Shown one piece after another: positions 34,055-42,582 of a stretch of 64,000 bases of DNA; within the stretch, counting starts at the first letter, position 1, and the number at the start of each line of letters is the position of its first letter. The stretch comes from Primula veris (lineage: Eukaryota; Streptophyta; Magnoliopsida; Ericales; Primulaceae). The DNA lies in NCBI GenBank assembly GCA_963682055.1, contig OY821747.1, positions 12,698,258 through 12,762,257 on the forward strand, in the 5' to 3' direction. Made by a program: the position numbers and the translations under genes. The notes beneath the pieces are model-generated. The model did no database searches, was not told the DNA's origin, and saw only the letters and a list, made by a program, of their open reading frames with translations.

Positions 34055-34693
34055 ATGTCGCACCAGGCTGGTTCTCCATGCCTAGTTAACCCGGGGTTAG
34101 GACCTACTGGTGCTGCCCGGGACGAGGTCTCATCTGGTGCGGCTAGTGAGGTGCCTGACAGGTGGCCCTACATTGTTTTGATGAGCAAAAATGTCAAATT
34201 GACCGACCAATGTGCTCGACTGCGGACCAAGCTGAAAACCCAGGCGGCCTCTTTTCGAGAATACGTTCGCCGTGCCGAGCATGCTGTTGAGGTTCAGGAG
34301 CGTCGTTTGGATCGATATTGGCATGCAAAGGACGAGTACTTCGGCAAATTAAAGTTGCTTGTGACCAAGGCCAACGTGTTGGTGAAGTATTTCCGTTTGT
34401 CCCGTGCCAGATACGATGCTTCCGCAGCTATGATCGAAGCTCGCCGTAACCTCTCCTTTGACGATGATCGCCGTAAAGCGGCCTCGGATGCTCACGAGTT
34501 CGCCAAAGAAGCCGAGTTCAACGCGCGGCTTCAGACGCTGACTTGTGTTGGGGCTCATACGACCAATTTTGATGCCCTCATTTCTGAGGAGCGTTTTGAT
34601 GGTGATGAGTCTGATGGGTGCACAACGACGGATGATGAAGAGATTGAGCTCGGTCAATTACCGTCGTGCTCCTCCTGCAGTAGCTCTTCTTGA
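34055..34693 (+). CDS. Antisense ORF G: coiled-coil protein with acidic/serine tail (212 aa)
   Basis: Starts MSHQAGSPCLVNPG. The middle is helical and basic (CARLRTKLKTQAASFREY, EVQERRLDRYWHAKDEY) and the end is acidic with a poly-Ser/Cys tail. A TATATAG just before the ATG could be a splice acceptor, joining this to ORF F. It is the last frame before the tandem array. Function unknown. Confidence 0.55.
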   Translation: MSHQAGSPCLVNPGLGPTGAARDEVSSGAASEVPDRWPYIVLMSKNVKLTDQCARLRTKLKTQAASFREYVRRAEHAVEVQERRLDRYWHAKDEYFGKLKLLVTKANVLVKYFRLSRARYDASAAMIEARRNLSFDDDRRKAASDAHEFAKEAEFNARLQTLTCVGAHTTNFDALISEERFDGDESDGCTTTDDEEIELGQLPSCSSCSSSS

Positions 34694-34988
34694 ATGAATC
34701 TCTTTAGTGTCGATGATCTTCTTGTTGCCTCCGTAATGCGGGCGAGAACTATTTATGTTATTTCTTTATTCCTGTTTTGTACCTTTCCATTTCCGTATTG
34801 CTATTTAATTGATTGGATCGATTTTTCCTTGCTAAATCATTTGTTATTTCGTTATTCCTGTTTTGGAGATGCTTCTTGTTGATATTTTGTTATTTAGATT
34901 GATTCTCCTTCATTGTTTTAGCCAATTTATATTGCATCGCCGCCGTAATGTGGACCTGAATAATTCCTTGCATTGTACCTGCATATAA

Positions 34989-35909
34989 ATTTCATAGTAT
35001 TCCTAGGCGTTCCTTCGGTAACACGCCATGTTGGGAATTTCATAGTATTCCTAGGCACTTCGGCCATGTTGGGAATTTCATAATATTCCTAGGCGTTCCT
35101 TCGGTAACACGCCATGTTGGGAATTTCATAGTATTCCTAGACGTTCCTTCGGTAACACGCCATTTACGGAATTTCATAGTCTTCCTAGGCACTTCGGCCA
35201 TGCTGGGAATTTCATAGTATTCCTAGACGTTCCTTCGGTAACACGTCATTTACGGAATTTCATAGTATTCCTAGGCACTTCGGCCATGTTGGGAATTTCA
35301 TAATATTCCTAGGCGTTCCTTCGGTAACACGCCATGTTGGGAATTTCATAGTATTCCTAGGCACTTCGGCCATGTTGGGAATTTCATAATATTCCTAGGC
35401 GTTCCTTCGGTAACACGCCATGTTGGGAATTTCATAGTATTCCTAGGCACTTCGGCCATGTTGGGAATCTCATAGTATTCCTAGACGTTCCTTCGGTAAC
35501 ACGCCATTTACGGAATTTCATAGTATTTCTAGGCACTTCGGCCATGTTGAGAATTTCATAGTATTCCTAGACGTTCCTTCGGTAACACGCCATTTACGGA
35601 ATTTCATAGTATTTCTAGGCACTTCGGCCATGTTGAGAATTTCATAGTATTCCTAGACGTTCCTTCGGTAACACGCCATTTACGGAATTTCATAGTATTT
35701 CTAGGCACTTCGGCCATGTTGAGAATTTCATAGTATTCCTAGACGTTCCTTCGGTAACACGCCATTTACGGAATTTCATCGTATTTCTAGGCACTTCGGC
35801 CATGTTGAGAATGTCATAGTATTCCTAGACGTTCCTTCGGTAACACGCCATTTACGGAATTTCATAGTATTCCTAGGCACTTCGGCCATGTTGGGAATTT
35901 CATAGTATT
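34989..35909. repeat. Tandem array of alternating 38- and 48-bp units
   Basis: Unit type 1 is GGAATTTCATAGTATTCCTA followed by GGCACTTCGGCCATGTTG. Type 2 has the same first 20 bases followed by GACGTTCCTTCGGTAACACG and CCATTTAC or CCATGTTG. They alternate to make a higher-order period of about 86 bp, roughly ten times over. It lies between the 3' end of pol and the last antisense ORF, where Tat elements often carry variable tandem repeats. Confidence 0.95.
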
Positions 35910-36012
35910 AGTAGACAGCATAATAATATATTTTATTCATTCAAAAGAAGAAAGATAATGCCATTAAGCAAGAAGGGTAAGGTAGCACCTGTACTTGTAT
36001 TCGGAGCATTGC

Positions 36013-39000
36013 CTATACGTAGTACTTCTTTAAGTTAGCCACATTCCAAGAATTCTTTTCCCCTCGGCTATTGGCGAACAGGACGCTTTTGATTTTGTAA
36101 GAGACTGGACTTGTTTGCTTGACGATTTCGTATGGGCCTTCCCAGGTAGGGCTTAGTTTGCCATGTATTTCGTTGCGGGTATAGACCGTCACTCGTCGCA
36201 GCACCAGTTCTCCTACCATGAATTCTTTAGACCCTTTTACTCTCTTGTCATAGGTTTGCTTCACGCTTTGTTGGTACTTAGCTAGGGTAAGGGCCGCTAT
36301 CTCTCGTTTCTTGTCTATCATGTCGAGCTCTTCTCTCATTCTTTGTTCATTATTTCCCTGCTCGACCAACGTCGTTCGGAGCGTGGGTAGCCCGATCTCT
36401 GTCGGTATGATGGCCTCAACACCGTATGCTAAGCTAAACGGGGTTTCCTTGGTGCCCGTCTTGGGTGTAGTTCGGCACGACCATAAAACGTTTAGTAGCC
36501 GCTTGGGCCACCTCCCCTTTGCTTGTTCAAGGGTGGTCTTGATGCCGTCTAATATTGTTCGGTTCGACACTTCGGCTTGCCCGTTTCCTTGTGGGTATGT
36601 CGGCGTCGAATAGAATTTTCGGATACCGAGTTCCTCGTACCACAGCTGTAAATTGGCATCTTTGAACTGGGTTCCGTTGTCGGCGACTATAGCGTAGGGT
36701 ATACCGAACCTAGTTATGATGTATTCCCAAATGAATTGTTTGACGTTGCTGGCTTTGATTTCTCGGAGGGGTTTAGCTTCGACCCATTTGGTGAAATAAT
36801 CAGTCGCAACGATCAGATATTCCACATTCCCAGGTGCTCTTGGGAGTTTACCGACCAAATCGATTGCCCATTGAGCGAACGGCCATGGTGCTGATACCGG
36901 GGTCATCATAGATGAAGGGAGCCGTGGTATCTTGGCGAATCGTTGGCACTTGTCGCATCGTTGGACGTATGCATCGGCGTCTCGCTTGATATAGGGCCAC
37001 CAATATTCTTGGGTCACTGCCTTGTTTGCAAGGGATCGCCCTTTGATGTGTGCTCCGTAAGATCCTTCGTGGATTTCCTCCAAGACCGGCAGTTGTAGCT
37101 CGGTGGGGACGCACAGTAGATGTGGTCCCCGGTAATTGGATTTGTATAGTTTATCGTCCTCGGATAGCCAGAAGCGAGGAGCTTTTCTTGTAATTTTCAG
37201 CGCTTTTATCTTGTCGACCGGAAGCGTTCCACTTTGCAGATAATGGGTCATGTCCTCCATCCAACCTAGTTCGTACTGTATCGATGTCACCCGGTTTACC
37301 CTTTTTATTATGCTCGGGGTCGGCAGTAGTTCCACTGTGATCGACCGGGTGTCGGTCAATGTTAATGTCGAGGCTAGGGTGGCCAATGCATCGGCATGTG
37401 CATTCTCGGTGCGATTGATTCTTACTAACTCGCACTGTTCGAAGGTGGCCATCAAGCTTTGGACTTTCTCTTGGTAGAGGATCATTCTATCATCTTTCGC
37501 TTGGTACTCGCCGATGGCTTGATTGACGATGAGCATGGAGTCTGAGCTTGCAATTAAGTGGGAGCATCCGAGGGACCGGGCAATAAGCATGCCATTTATC
37601 ATGGCCTCGTATTCTGCCTCATTGTTGGTAGCTCGGAAGCCCAGTTTTATGCTTTTTTCGATGATTGCTCCCTCTCTAGACTTTAGGACGATCCCTGCTC
37701 CTGATCCGTCCTTGGTGGCTGATCCATCGACATGTATCTGCCAGTGTGATCGTGGAGAGAGTGCCAAAGGCTCGTCATAGCCTTCGGTGAATTCTACGAC
37801 GAAATCGGCCAGGACTTGTCCCTTTATGGCATGGCGGGGTGCGAACTCGATATGAAATTGGGATAGCTCGACCCCCCAGGCGGCAACTCGGCCGCTAATG
37901 TCCGTCTGTCGAAGTGACTCTTTAATATGAAATTTTGTGTATACCCGGACCTGATGAGCTATGAAATAGTGTGGCAACTTTCTGGTTGCGACGACCAATG
38001 CCAGACACAGCTTTTCCAAGGGTAGATAACGTGTTTCGGCTTCGACCAGAGTCTTGCTGACGAAGTAGATCGGAAATTGTTCGCGACCTTCTTCTCTTAG
38101 GATGACCGCGCTCACAGCTGTAGCGGAAACTGCTAGGTAGCATGCCAGAATGTCTCCTCTGTTCGGCCTTACTAGCAGTGGCAATGTCCTCAAGTACTCT
38201 TTGAGATTGTTGAATGAAGCTTCACATTCCGGGTCCCAGACGAATTTTCTATCCTTCTTGAGTGATTCGAAAAATGGCCGTCCCTTATCTGCGGATCGGC
38301 TAATGAACCTGCTCAGCGCGGCCATAATTCCCGTGAGCTCTTGTACCTGTTTCTTATTCTTGGACACTGCTAGGTTTCGTAGAGCCGTTATTTGATCGGG
38401 ATTAGCCTCTATTCCTCGTCGGCTAACCATATGCCCCAAGAATTTCCCTTTGCTGATGCCAAATGCACACTTGCTCGCATTGAGTTTCAGTTTGTGCTCG
38501 CCCAGCGTTCGGAAAACGTCCCTGATATCTTGAAGGTGGGATGTGACTCTTTCGCTTTTGACGACCATGTCGTCTATGTATACCTCCATCGTCTTCCCTA
38601 TATGATCTCGACATACCCTTGTTATCATCCTTTGGTATGTTGCTCCCGCATTGCGTAGGCCGAACGGCATTACCGTATAGCAATAATTTCCCAAAGGTGA
38701 TATAAACGAAGTCTTTTCTTGATCTTCGCGGGCGAGCGGAATTTGATGGCATCCTGAATATGCGTCAAGGAAGGTCATCCGTTCTGCCCCCGCAGTTGCG
38801 TCCACCAGTTGATCAATCCTTGGAAGGGGAAAGTGGTCCCTCGGACATGCTTTGTTGAGGTTTGTGAAGTCTATACATACTCTCTCCTTTCCGTTCTTCT
38901 TAGGGACGACGACCGGGTTGGACAACCATTTTGGATAGTAAACCTCTCTTATGGCTCCAGCCTCCAATAACTTTTTTACTTCAGCGATTATAGCTGCTCT

Positions 39001-39777
39001 ATGCTGTACAGACACTTTCCTGCTCCTCTGTGCTATCGGCTTGTACTCGGTGTTTACACTTAGGTGGTGGCATGCTGTATTGAGGTCTAGGCCCGGCATA
39101 TCTTTAGGGCTCCAGGCGAATTTATCAGTGTTGCTGAGAAGGAATGCTTTCAACTCTTCGGATTCCTGTTTTGGAAGGTTGTCGCCGAGGAGGAAGTAAT
39201 GCTCCTCGTCCATATCTGGTATATACACCTTCCTGAGTGTCTCTCCTACTTGTTCTTCGACAACCCTTTCGGCTTTGGATATTTGGTTGATCAGCTTCTT
39301 TGTGCTGGTGGGTTGTTCCACAGTGCTTCGTTGTTTTTGGAGAGTCGCGGTGATGTCCTCGCAGAGTCTTGAATCTTCTTGACATCCTCTGGCTGTCTCG
39401 ATCGCTCCCCTATCATTTGGGTATTTGACCTTTTGGTGATAGGTCGAGGGTATGGCCTTCATGGCATGTAACCAAGGTCGGCCCAATATTGCGTTGTGCC
39501 CGGAGTGGTCGTCGACCACTAAGAACTCCACGGGAACCGACATGGACCCTGTTGTGACACTGAGGACGATCTTACCCAACGGTTTGGTCGTTTCGGAGAT
39601 GAATCCGATCAGTGTGGCATCGGTAGGCTGTAGATCTTGCAGCTTGAGTTCCATCTTGTCGAAGAGCTCCTTGTACATGATATCACAAGAGGCTCCTTGG
39701 TCGACAAGTACCCTGCTGACTGTGTCTAGGCCGATTTGAACACGGAGGTTAATGGCGTCTCCATGGGGGTAAATCAC
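36013..39777 (-). CDS. pol: Tat-lineage pol polyprotein: protease, RT, two RNase H domains, integrase (1254 codons)
   Basis: One uninterrupted frame. Rough order by residue: protease with LVDQGAS near 25; reverse transcriptase about 190-430 with VCIDFTNLNKACP, LDAYSGCHQIP, VMPFGLRNAGATYQ and YIDDMVVKS; a first RNase H about 500-600 whose first-strand motif reads LAVSATAVSAV, lacking the usual catalytic Asp; a second, archaeal-type RNase H about 670-800 with HVDGSAT, NNEAEYEAM, SSDSMLIV and HADALA, so D-E-D-D is kept; and integrase from about 880 with the HHCC finger (GAHIKGR...CDKCQRF) and core Asp/Asp/Glu in WAIDLVG, VADNGTQF and GQAEVSN. No chromodomain. The frame begins with ATTTACCCCCATGG in a different frame from gag, so the true N-terminus is lost or fused upstream. 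Confidence 0.95.
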   Translation of the reverse strand: MIYPHGDAINLRVQIGLDTVSRVLVDQGASCDIMYKELFDKMELKLQDLQPTDATLIGFISETTKPLGKIVLSVTTGSMSVPVEFLVVDDHSGHNAILGRPWLHAMKAIPSTYHQKVKYPNDRGAIETARGCQEDSRLCEDITATLQKQRSTVEQPTSTKKLINQISKAERVVEEQVGETLRKVYIPDMDEEHYFLLGDNLPKQESEELKAFLLSNTDKFAWSPKDMPGLDLNTACHHLSVNTEYKPIAQRSRKVSVQHRAAIIAEVKKLLEAGAIREVYYPKWLSNPVVVPKKNGKERVCIDFTNLNKACPRDHFPLPRIDQLVDATAGAERMTFLDAYSGCHQIPLAREDQEKTSFISPLGNYCYTVMPFGLRNAGATYQRMITRVCRDHIGKTMEVYIDDMVVKSERVTSHLQDIRDVFRTLGEHKLKLNASKCAFGISKGKFLGHMVSRRGIEANPDQITALRNLAVSKNKKQVQELTGIMAALSRFISRSADKGRPFFESLKKDRKFVWDPECEASFNNLKEYLRTLPLLVRPNRGDILACYLAVSATAVSAVILREEGREQFPIYFVSKTLVEAETRYLPLEKLCLALVVATRKLPHYFIAHQVRVYTKFHIKESLRQTDISGRVAAWGVELSQFHIEFAPRHAIKGQVLADFVVEFTEGYDEPLALSPRSHWQIHVDGSATKDGSGAGIVLKSREGAIIEKSIKLGFRATNNEAEYEAMINGMLIARSLGCSHLIASSDSMLIVNQAIGEYQAKDDRMILYQEKVQSLMATFEQCELVRINRTENAHADALATLASTLTLTDTRSITVELLPTPSIIKRVNRVTSIQYELGWMEDMTHYLQSGTLPVDKIKALKITRKAPRFWLSEDDKLYKSNYRGPHLLCVPTELQLPVLEEIHEGSYGAHIKGRSLANKAVTQEYWWPYIKRDADAYVQRCDKCQRFAKIPRLPSSMMTPVSAPWPFAQWAIDLVGKLPRAPGNVEYLIVATDYFTKWVEAKPLREIKASNVKQFIWEYIITRFGIPYAIVADNGTQFKDANLQLWYEELGIRKFYSTPTYPQGNGQAEVSNRTILDGIKTTLEQAKGRWPKRLLNVLWSCRTTPKTGTKETPFSLAYGVEAIIPTEIGLPTLRTTLVEQGNNEQRMREELDMIDKKREIAALTLAKYQQSVKQTYDKRVKGSKEFMVGELVLRRVTVYTRNEIHGKLSPTWEGPYEIVKQTSPVSYKIKSVLFANSRGEKNSWNVANLKKYYV

Positions 39778-39827
39778 CCTTCTTCATCAAGATCCGAGAA
39801 AGAAATGGGCGGATGTCGTCGTGGTGT

Positions 39828-40160
39828 TCATTGTCGTTTAGAGGTCGACGCCTGTGATGTCTTGGCTACTTGGCCAAAGTGGGCCAGCTGCCGTTGTCGT
39901 GATCGTTCCCCGCCTGGGCCCTTGGGTCGTGACATATGAACGACGTTGATCGTTTTGCCTTGCCGGTTGTCAGATCCCTCGATGGCCAGTTGTTTGCCTT
40001 TATTCCCAGCTCCTTTGATGAACTTGGCTAGGTATCCTGCATCGCCCCACTGGTTCATTCTCCATCGCAGGTTACGGCAATGCTCAGTGAGATGGCCGTG
40101 ATCCTCGTGATATGCGCAGAAGAGCTTGGAATCTCTCTGATTGGGGGGAGAGATGATCGG
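39828..40160 (-). pseudogene. Gag C-terminal segment beyond a premature stop
   Basis: Reading on past TAA 40161-40163 in the gag frame gives a Cys/His cluster (FCAYHEDHGHLTEHCRNLR) typical of the Tat gag end, then the linker MNQWGDAGYLAKFIKGAG, and a TGA at 39828-39830. The frame then continues as far as a protease-proximal motif (PPISFSDLDEEG) and shifts just before 39777. Confidence 0.8.
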
Positions 40161-41930
40161 TTATGGTCGGGAATACCAACTTTCCCTGCATATATCCTTG
40201 AGGATATCTTCAGCAGATAGGTTGAAAGTGTATCGCAGCTCGACCGGTCCGAAAGTGTTTCGGTGCTCCCTCTCTTGGGGCCGAACTTGTTGAAATGGCT
40301 TGGGTGGCATCGGGTAGGTGAGCTGGAGCGGTTTATGTTCGTTGGTCGGTGTTGGGTATGCGATCTGGAGCGGTTTGGGCTCTAGTGCTCGTGGTCGCTC
40401 TACCCTGCTATGGACCTCGGGCTCTTTGCCCTTTCTGGTCTTTTGGAATGCTTCTTCCTGGTTATTCCTAACTCTTTTGCGACCCACCTGTGCCTCGCGG
40501 ACCGACTCTCTTCTCGGTAGAGTTCGGTTGAGGAAACGCAGTTCGTCGTTTTTATCGGTGAGGTGGGTACAATAGGCTAGCAGGGAATCAGTGGTCGGGA
40601 AGTTTTTGCCTATGAACTTCCTTCTCGCCCAATAGCCATTAGGGATGGAATTGATAAAGTTTTGGATGGCTATATTATTGGCATATCGTGGAATCTGGTT
40701 TGCTACGTCGATAAAACGTATGCAGTAATCGTTGAGCCTTTCATTTGGCATCATCATCATTTTAAGAAGGGTTTCGATACTAACCTTCTTTTTCCGATGA
40801 GCAGCGTATCGGGTGGAGTATGCTCTTAGCAATTCTGCCCAGTTTCTAATGGAGCCCCGTGGTAAGTTATGATACCATGACGAAGCCTCTTGACCCAAGC
40901 TGTTTTTGAAAAATTTGCACATCAGTGCATGGTCATCACTCCACAGTTCCATCTTCGTCTTGTAGTGCCTCAGATGGTCGATAGGGCAACTCTTCCCATC
41001 ATAGAGCTTGAATTCGGGGATGACGAATCCCATAGGATTGCGGTACCGCGTGATCTGTTCAGCACACGGGGTTTCTTGGCATACGTTCCAAGCCTGTTGG
41101 AACGCGTCATCCGTGACTTGGTAGGGGGGAGGGTATCCTCCCTGATGTGGTGATGGGCCATATCTTTCCCCGATCATGTATTCGGGATATCTACCGTCCT
41201 TCGTGTTTGTGTGGACACGTTCCATATGAGTGTTCGGATGGACGATAGTTATTGGGACATTGCCCCCTTGGTGGGGGACTCTTGTATCGGGTCGCCGACC
41301 CGCTGCCTCCAGGGCGGCCCTGTAGGCAGAATCTTCCACTTCATGGCGTGGGTCTTTGTCGGGTTGGATAACTGGCAATACGATGCCGGCCGCTGTCATG
41401 GCCGTCATGCATGCCGCCAGCTGAGCTTGTAGCTGGGCGTAGTTCCTTTCATCGGCTAATGGAACAACATGTTGTACCTCCACCGTGGGTGGTGTAATCA
41501 TCCTCGGAGAATTAGTCGGTAGTCGGGGCGACTGTCCGAGTACATGATCCTCGGGCATGCCAAACTGATGAGCCTCGTCCGTTTGTAAACGAGCACCGGA
41601 GTTGACCGAGGCCGTAGGCAAAGGGACTCTTGAGCTCGGCCCTGCTTGGGACCCGGTTAAGCGTCTTCGTGCACGCCTTAATACGGGCACGTCTAGTTCG
41701 TCCTCCGAGGACGAAGGGTGTTCGTCGACAATCCCTTCGATGAAATGTCGGGGTGGTTCGACCGGTTGTTCTTGGTTGACGTAGGAGGTTGTTGGTTGGT
41801 TTCCGGATTGGATAGCTTCATATCTGTCGCGGATGGCGAGTAGATCGTCGAGGTCTTGTTGGCTAATTTGCGTGTTTTGGTTATTGGTTTCTATTATCTC
41901 GAGATGGGTTTCCTCTACATTGGTAACCAT
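40161..41930 (-). CDS. gag: Gag polyprotein, truncated by in-frame TAA (589 aa)
   Basis: The ATG at 41930 opens MVTNVEETHLEIIETNNQ. The N-terminal third is disordered and Pro/Ser-rich. The retrotransposon gag domain lies about 290-430: FKLYDGKSCPIDHLRHYKT, FFKNSLGQEASSWYHNLP, ELLRAYSTRYAAH and ERLNDYCIRF. The frame stops at 40161-40163, just before the expected Cys/His finger, which remains readable in the same frame downstream. The product would keep the capsid-like domain but lose the nucleic-acid-binding end. Confidence 0.9.
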   Translation of the reverse strand: MVTNVEETHLEIIETNNQNTQISQQDLDDLLAIRDRYEAIQSGNQPTTSYVNQEQPVEPPRHFIEGIVDEHPSSSEDELDVPVLRRARRRLTGSQAGPSSRVPLPTASVNSGARLQTDEAHQFGMPEDHVLGQSPRLPTNSPRMITPPTVEVQHVVPLADERNYAQLQAQLAACMTAMTAAGIVLPVIQPDKDPRHEVEDSAYRAALEAAGRRPDTRVPHQGGNVPITIVHPNTHMERVHTNTKDGRYPEYMIGERYGPSPHQGGYPPPYQVTDDAFQQAWNVCQETPCAEQITRYRNPMGFVIPEFKLYDGKSCPIDHLRHYKTKMELWSDDHALMCKFFKNSLGQEASSWYHNLPRGSIRNWAELLRAYSTRYAAHRKKKVSIETLLKMMMMPNERLNDYCIRFIDVANQIPRYANNIAIQNFINSIPNGYWARRKFIGKNFPTTDSLLAYCTHLTDKNDELRFLNRTLPRRESVREAQVGRKRVRNNQEEAFQKTRKGKEPEVHSRVERPRALEPKPLQIAYPTPTNEHKPLQLTYPMPPKPFQQVRPQEREHRNTFGPVELRYTFNLSAEDILKDICRESWYSRP

Positions 41931-41991
41931 TGTCGCTCGTCTGGCAGAGTATTGGTATTCGAATTCTAAACTAGTTGGGAACTAGATGATT

Positions 41992-42007
41992 CCCGGAGAC
42001 GGCGCCA
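41992..42007 (-). other. Primer binding site of the Tat element
   Basis: Two bases inside the 5' LTR, the minus strand reads TGGCGCCGTCTCCGGG, the standard TGG-initiated tRNA 3'-end complement seen in many plant Ty3/gypsy elements. A tRNA-Asp-like primer is likely, but I could not check the match. Confidence 0.8.
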
Positions 42008-42009
42008 TT

Positions 42010-42577
42010 TGATAAAGCCATAACTTTGGTCGGTCGCGTTAGGCTTTTCAACAATGATATAATGGTAAATCAACCGTGAATAAAGGATACTTCCTGATCT
42101 TTATTATTGCTCGGATTATTGTCCTTGTTCGGACTATTACATTTGCTCGGATTAGTATTTCGGTTTTACAATTATCCTCGATATGACTATTTAATCTCTC
42201 GTCTTGATCTTTCTCCCCTTTTATTCGGTGCTCGGCTGTCTTTTCTCGGTTTATTTCTCGAAGTGATATGCTTTGGTTAGTTTCTCTCTTTTCTTAACTT
42301 CTCTCTATATTTTTTGGATAGATTTTCTGGTCCTTTTCTAGGAGGGGTAGTTGGCTATTTATAGGCAACTGCGCCTTCTAGGATATTGACAAATGTCTTC
42401 ATCCCAGGGATTTTTCAGACATGGGTCCCCATTTGATTGGGCTTGGGCTTTTGGTAGTAACACCTCAATTCCTATAAAAAGTATGAGATGACCCATTTAA
42501 GCGTTGTATACCCATTTATAAAGTGGGTTGATTATTACCCGAATAAAATATTCGGGTCTAATTTTTATGTTCTATCA
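42010..42577 (-). repeat. 5' LTR of the Tat element
   Basis: Same length as the 3' LTR, TG...CA ends, and about 1.2% different by eye. The 5-bp duplicate CAAAC follows at 42578. Confidence 0.95.
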
Positions 42578-42582
42578 CAAAC

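Larger units (their letters stand above)
25204..42577 (-). mobile_element. Ty3/gypsy Tat-lineage LTR retrotransposon, 17.4 kb, with antisense ORF cluster
   Basis: Both LTRs are 568 bp, TGATAAAGCC...TTCTATCA, and differ at about seven positions by eye. CAAAC duplicates flank the element (25199-25203 and 42578-42582), and the paralogous locus near 61805 is empty. Element order on the minus strand is 5' LTR (42577-42010), primer site, gag, pol (protease, RT, RNase H, archaeal-type RNase H, integrase), a tandem array, then about 9 kb of open frames on the opposite strand, and the 3' LTR (25771-25204). Dual RNase H and extra ORFs between pol and the 3' LTR are known Tat-lineage traits. Gag carries stops and is out of frame with pol, so this copy looks non-autonomous. 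Confidence 0.95.

Noticed and set aside
30853..34657. Minus-strand frames of 60-130 codons opposite the antisense gene cluster
   Set aside because: They mirror the plus-strand coding bias, and none shows a domain or continues across the plus-strand introns.
34989..35909. Regular repeat-spacer look, CRISPR-like
   Set aside because: The units are contiguous tandem repeats with two alternating types and no unique spacers, in a plant retrotransposon.
36311..39939. Plus-strand frames opposite pol
   Set aside because: They are antisense shadows of the conserved minus-strand pol frame, unlike the antisense ORFs at 26-34.7 kb, which face no coding minus-strand frame.
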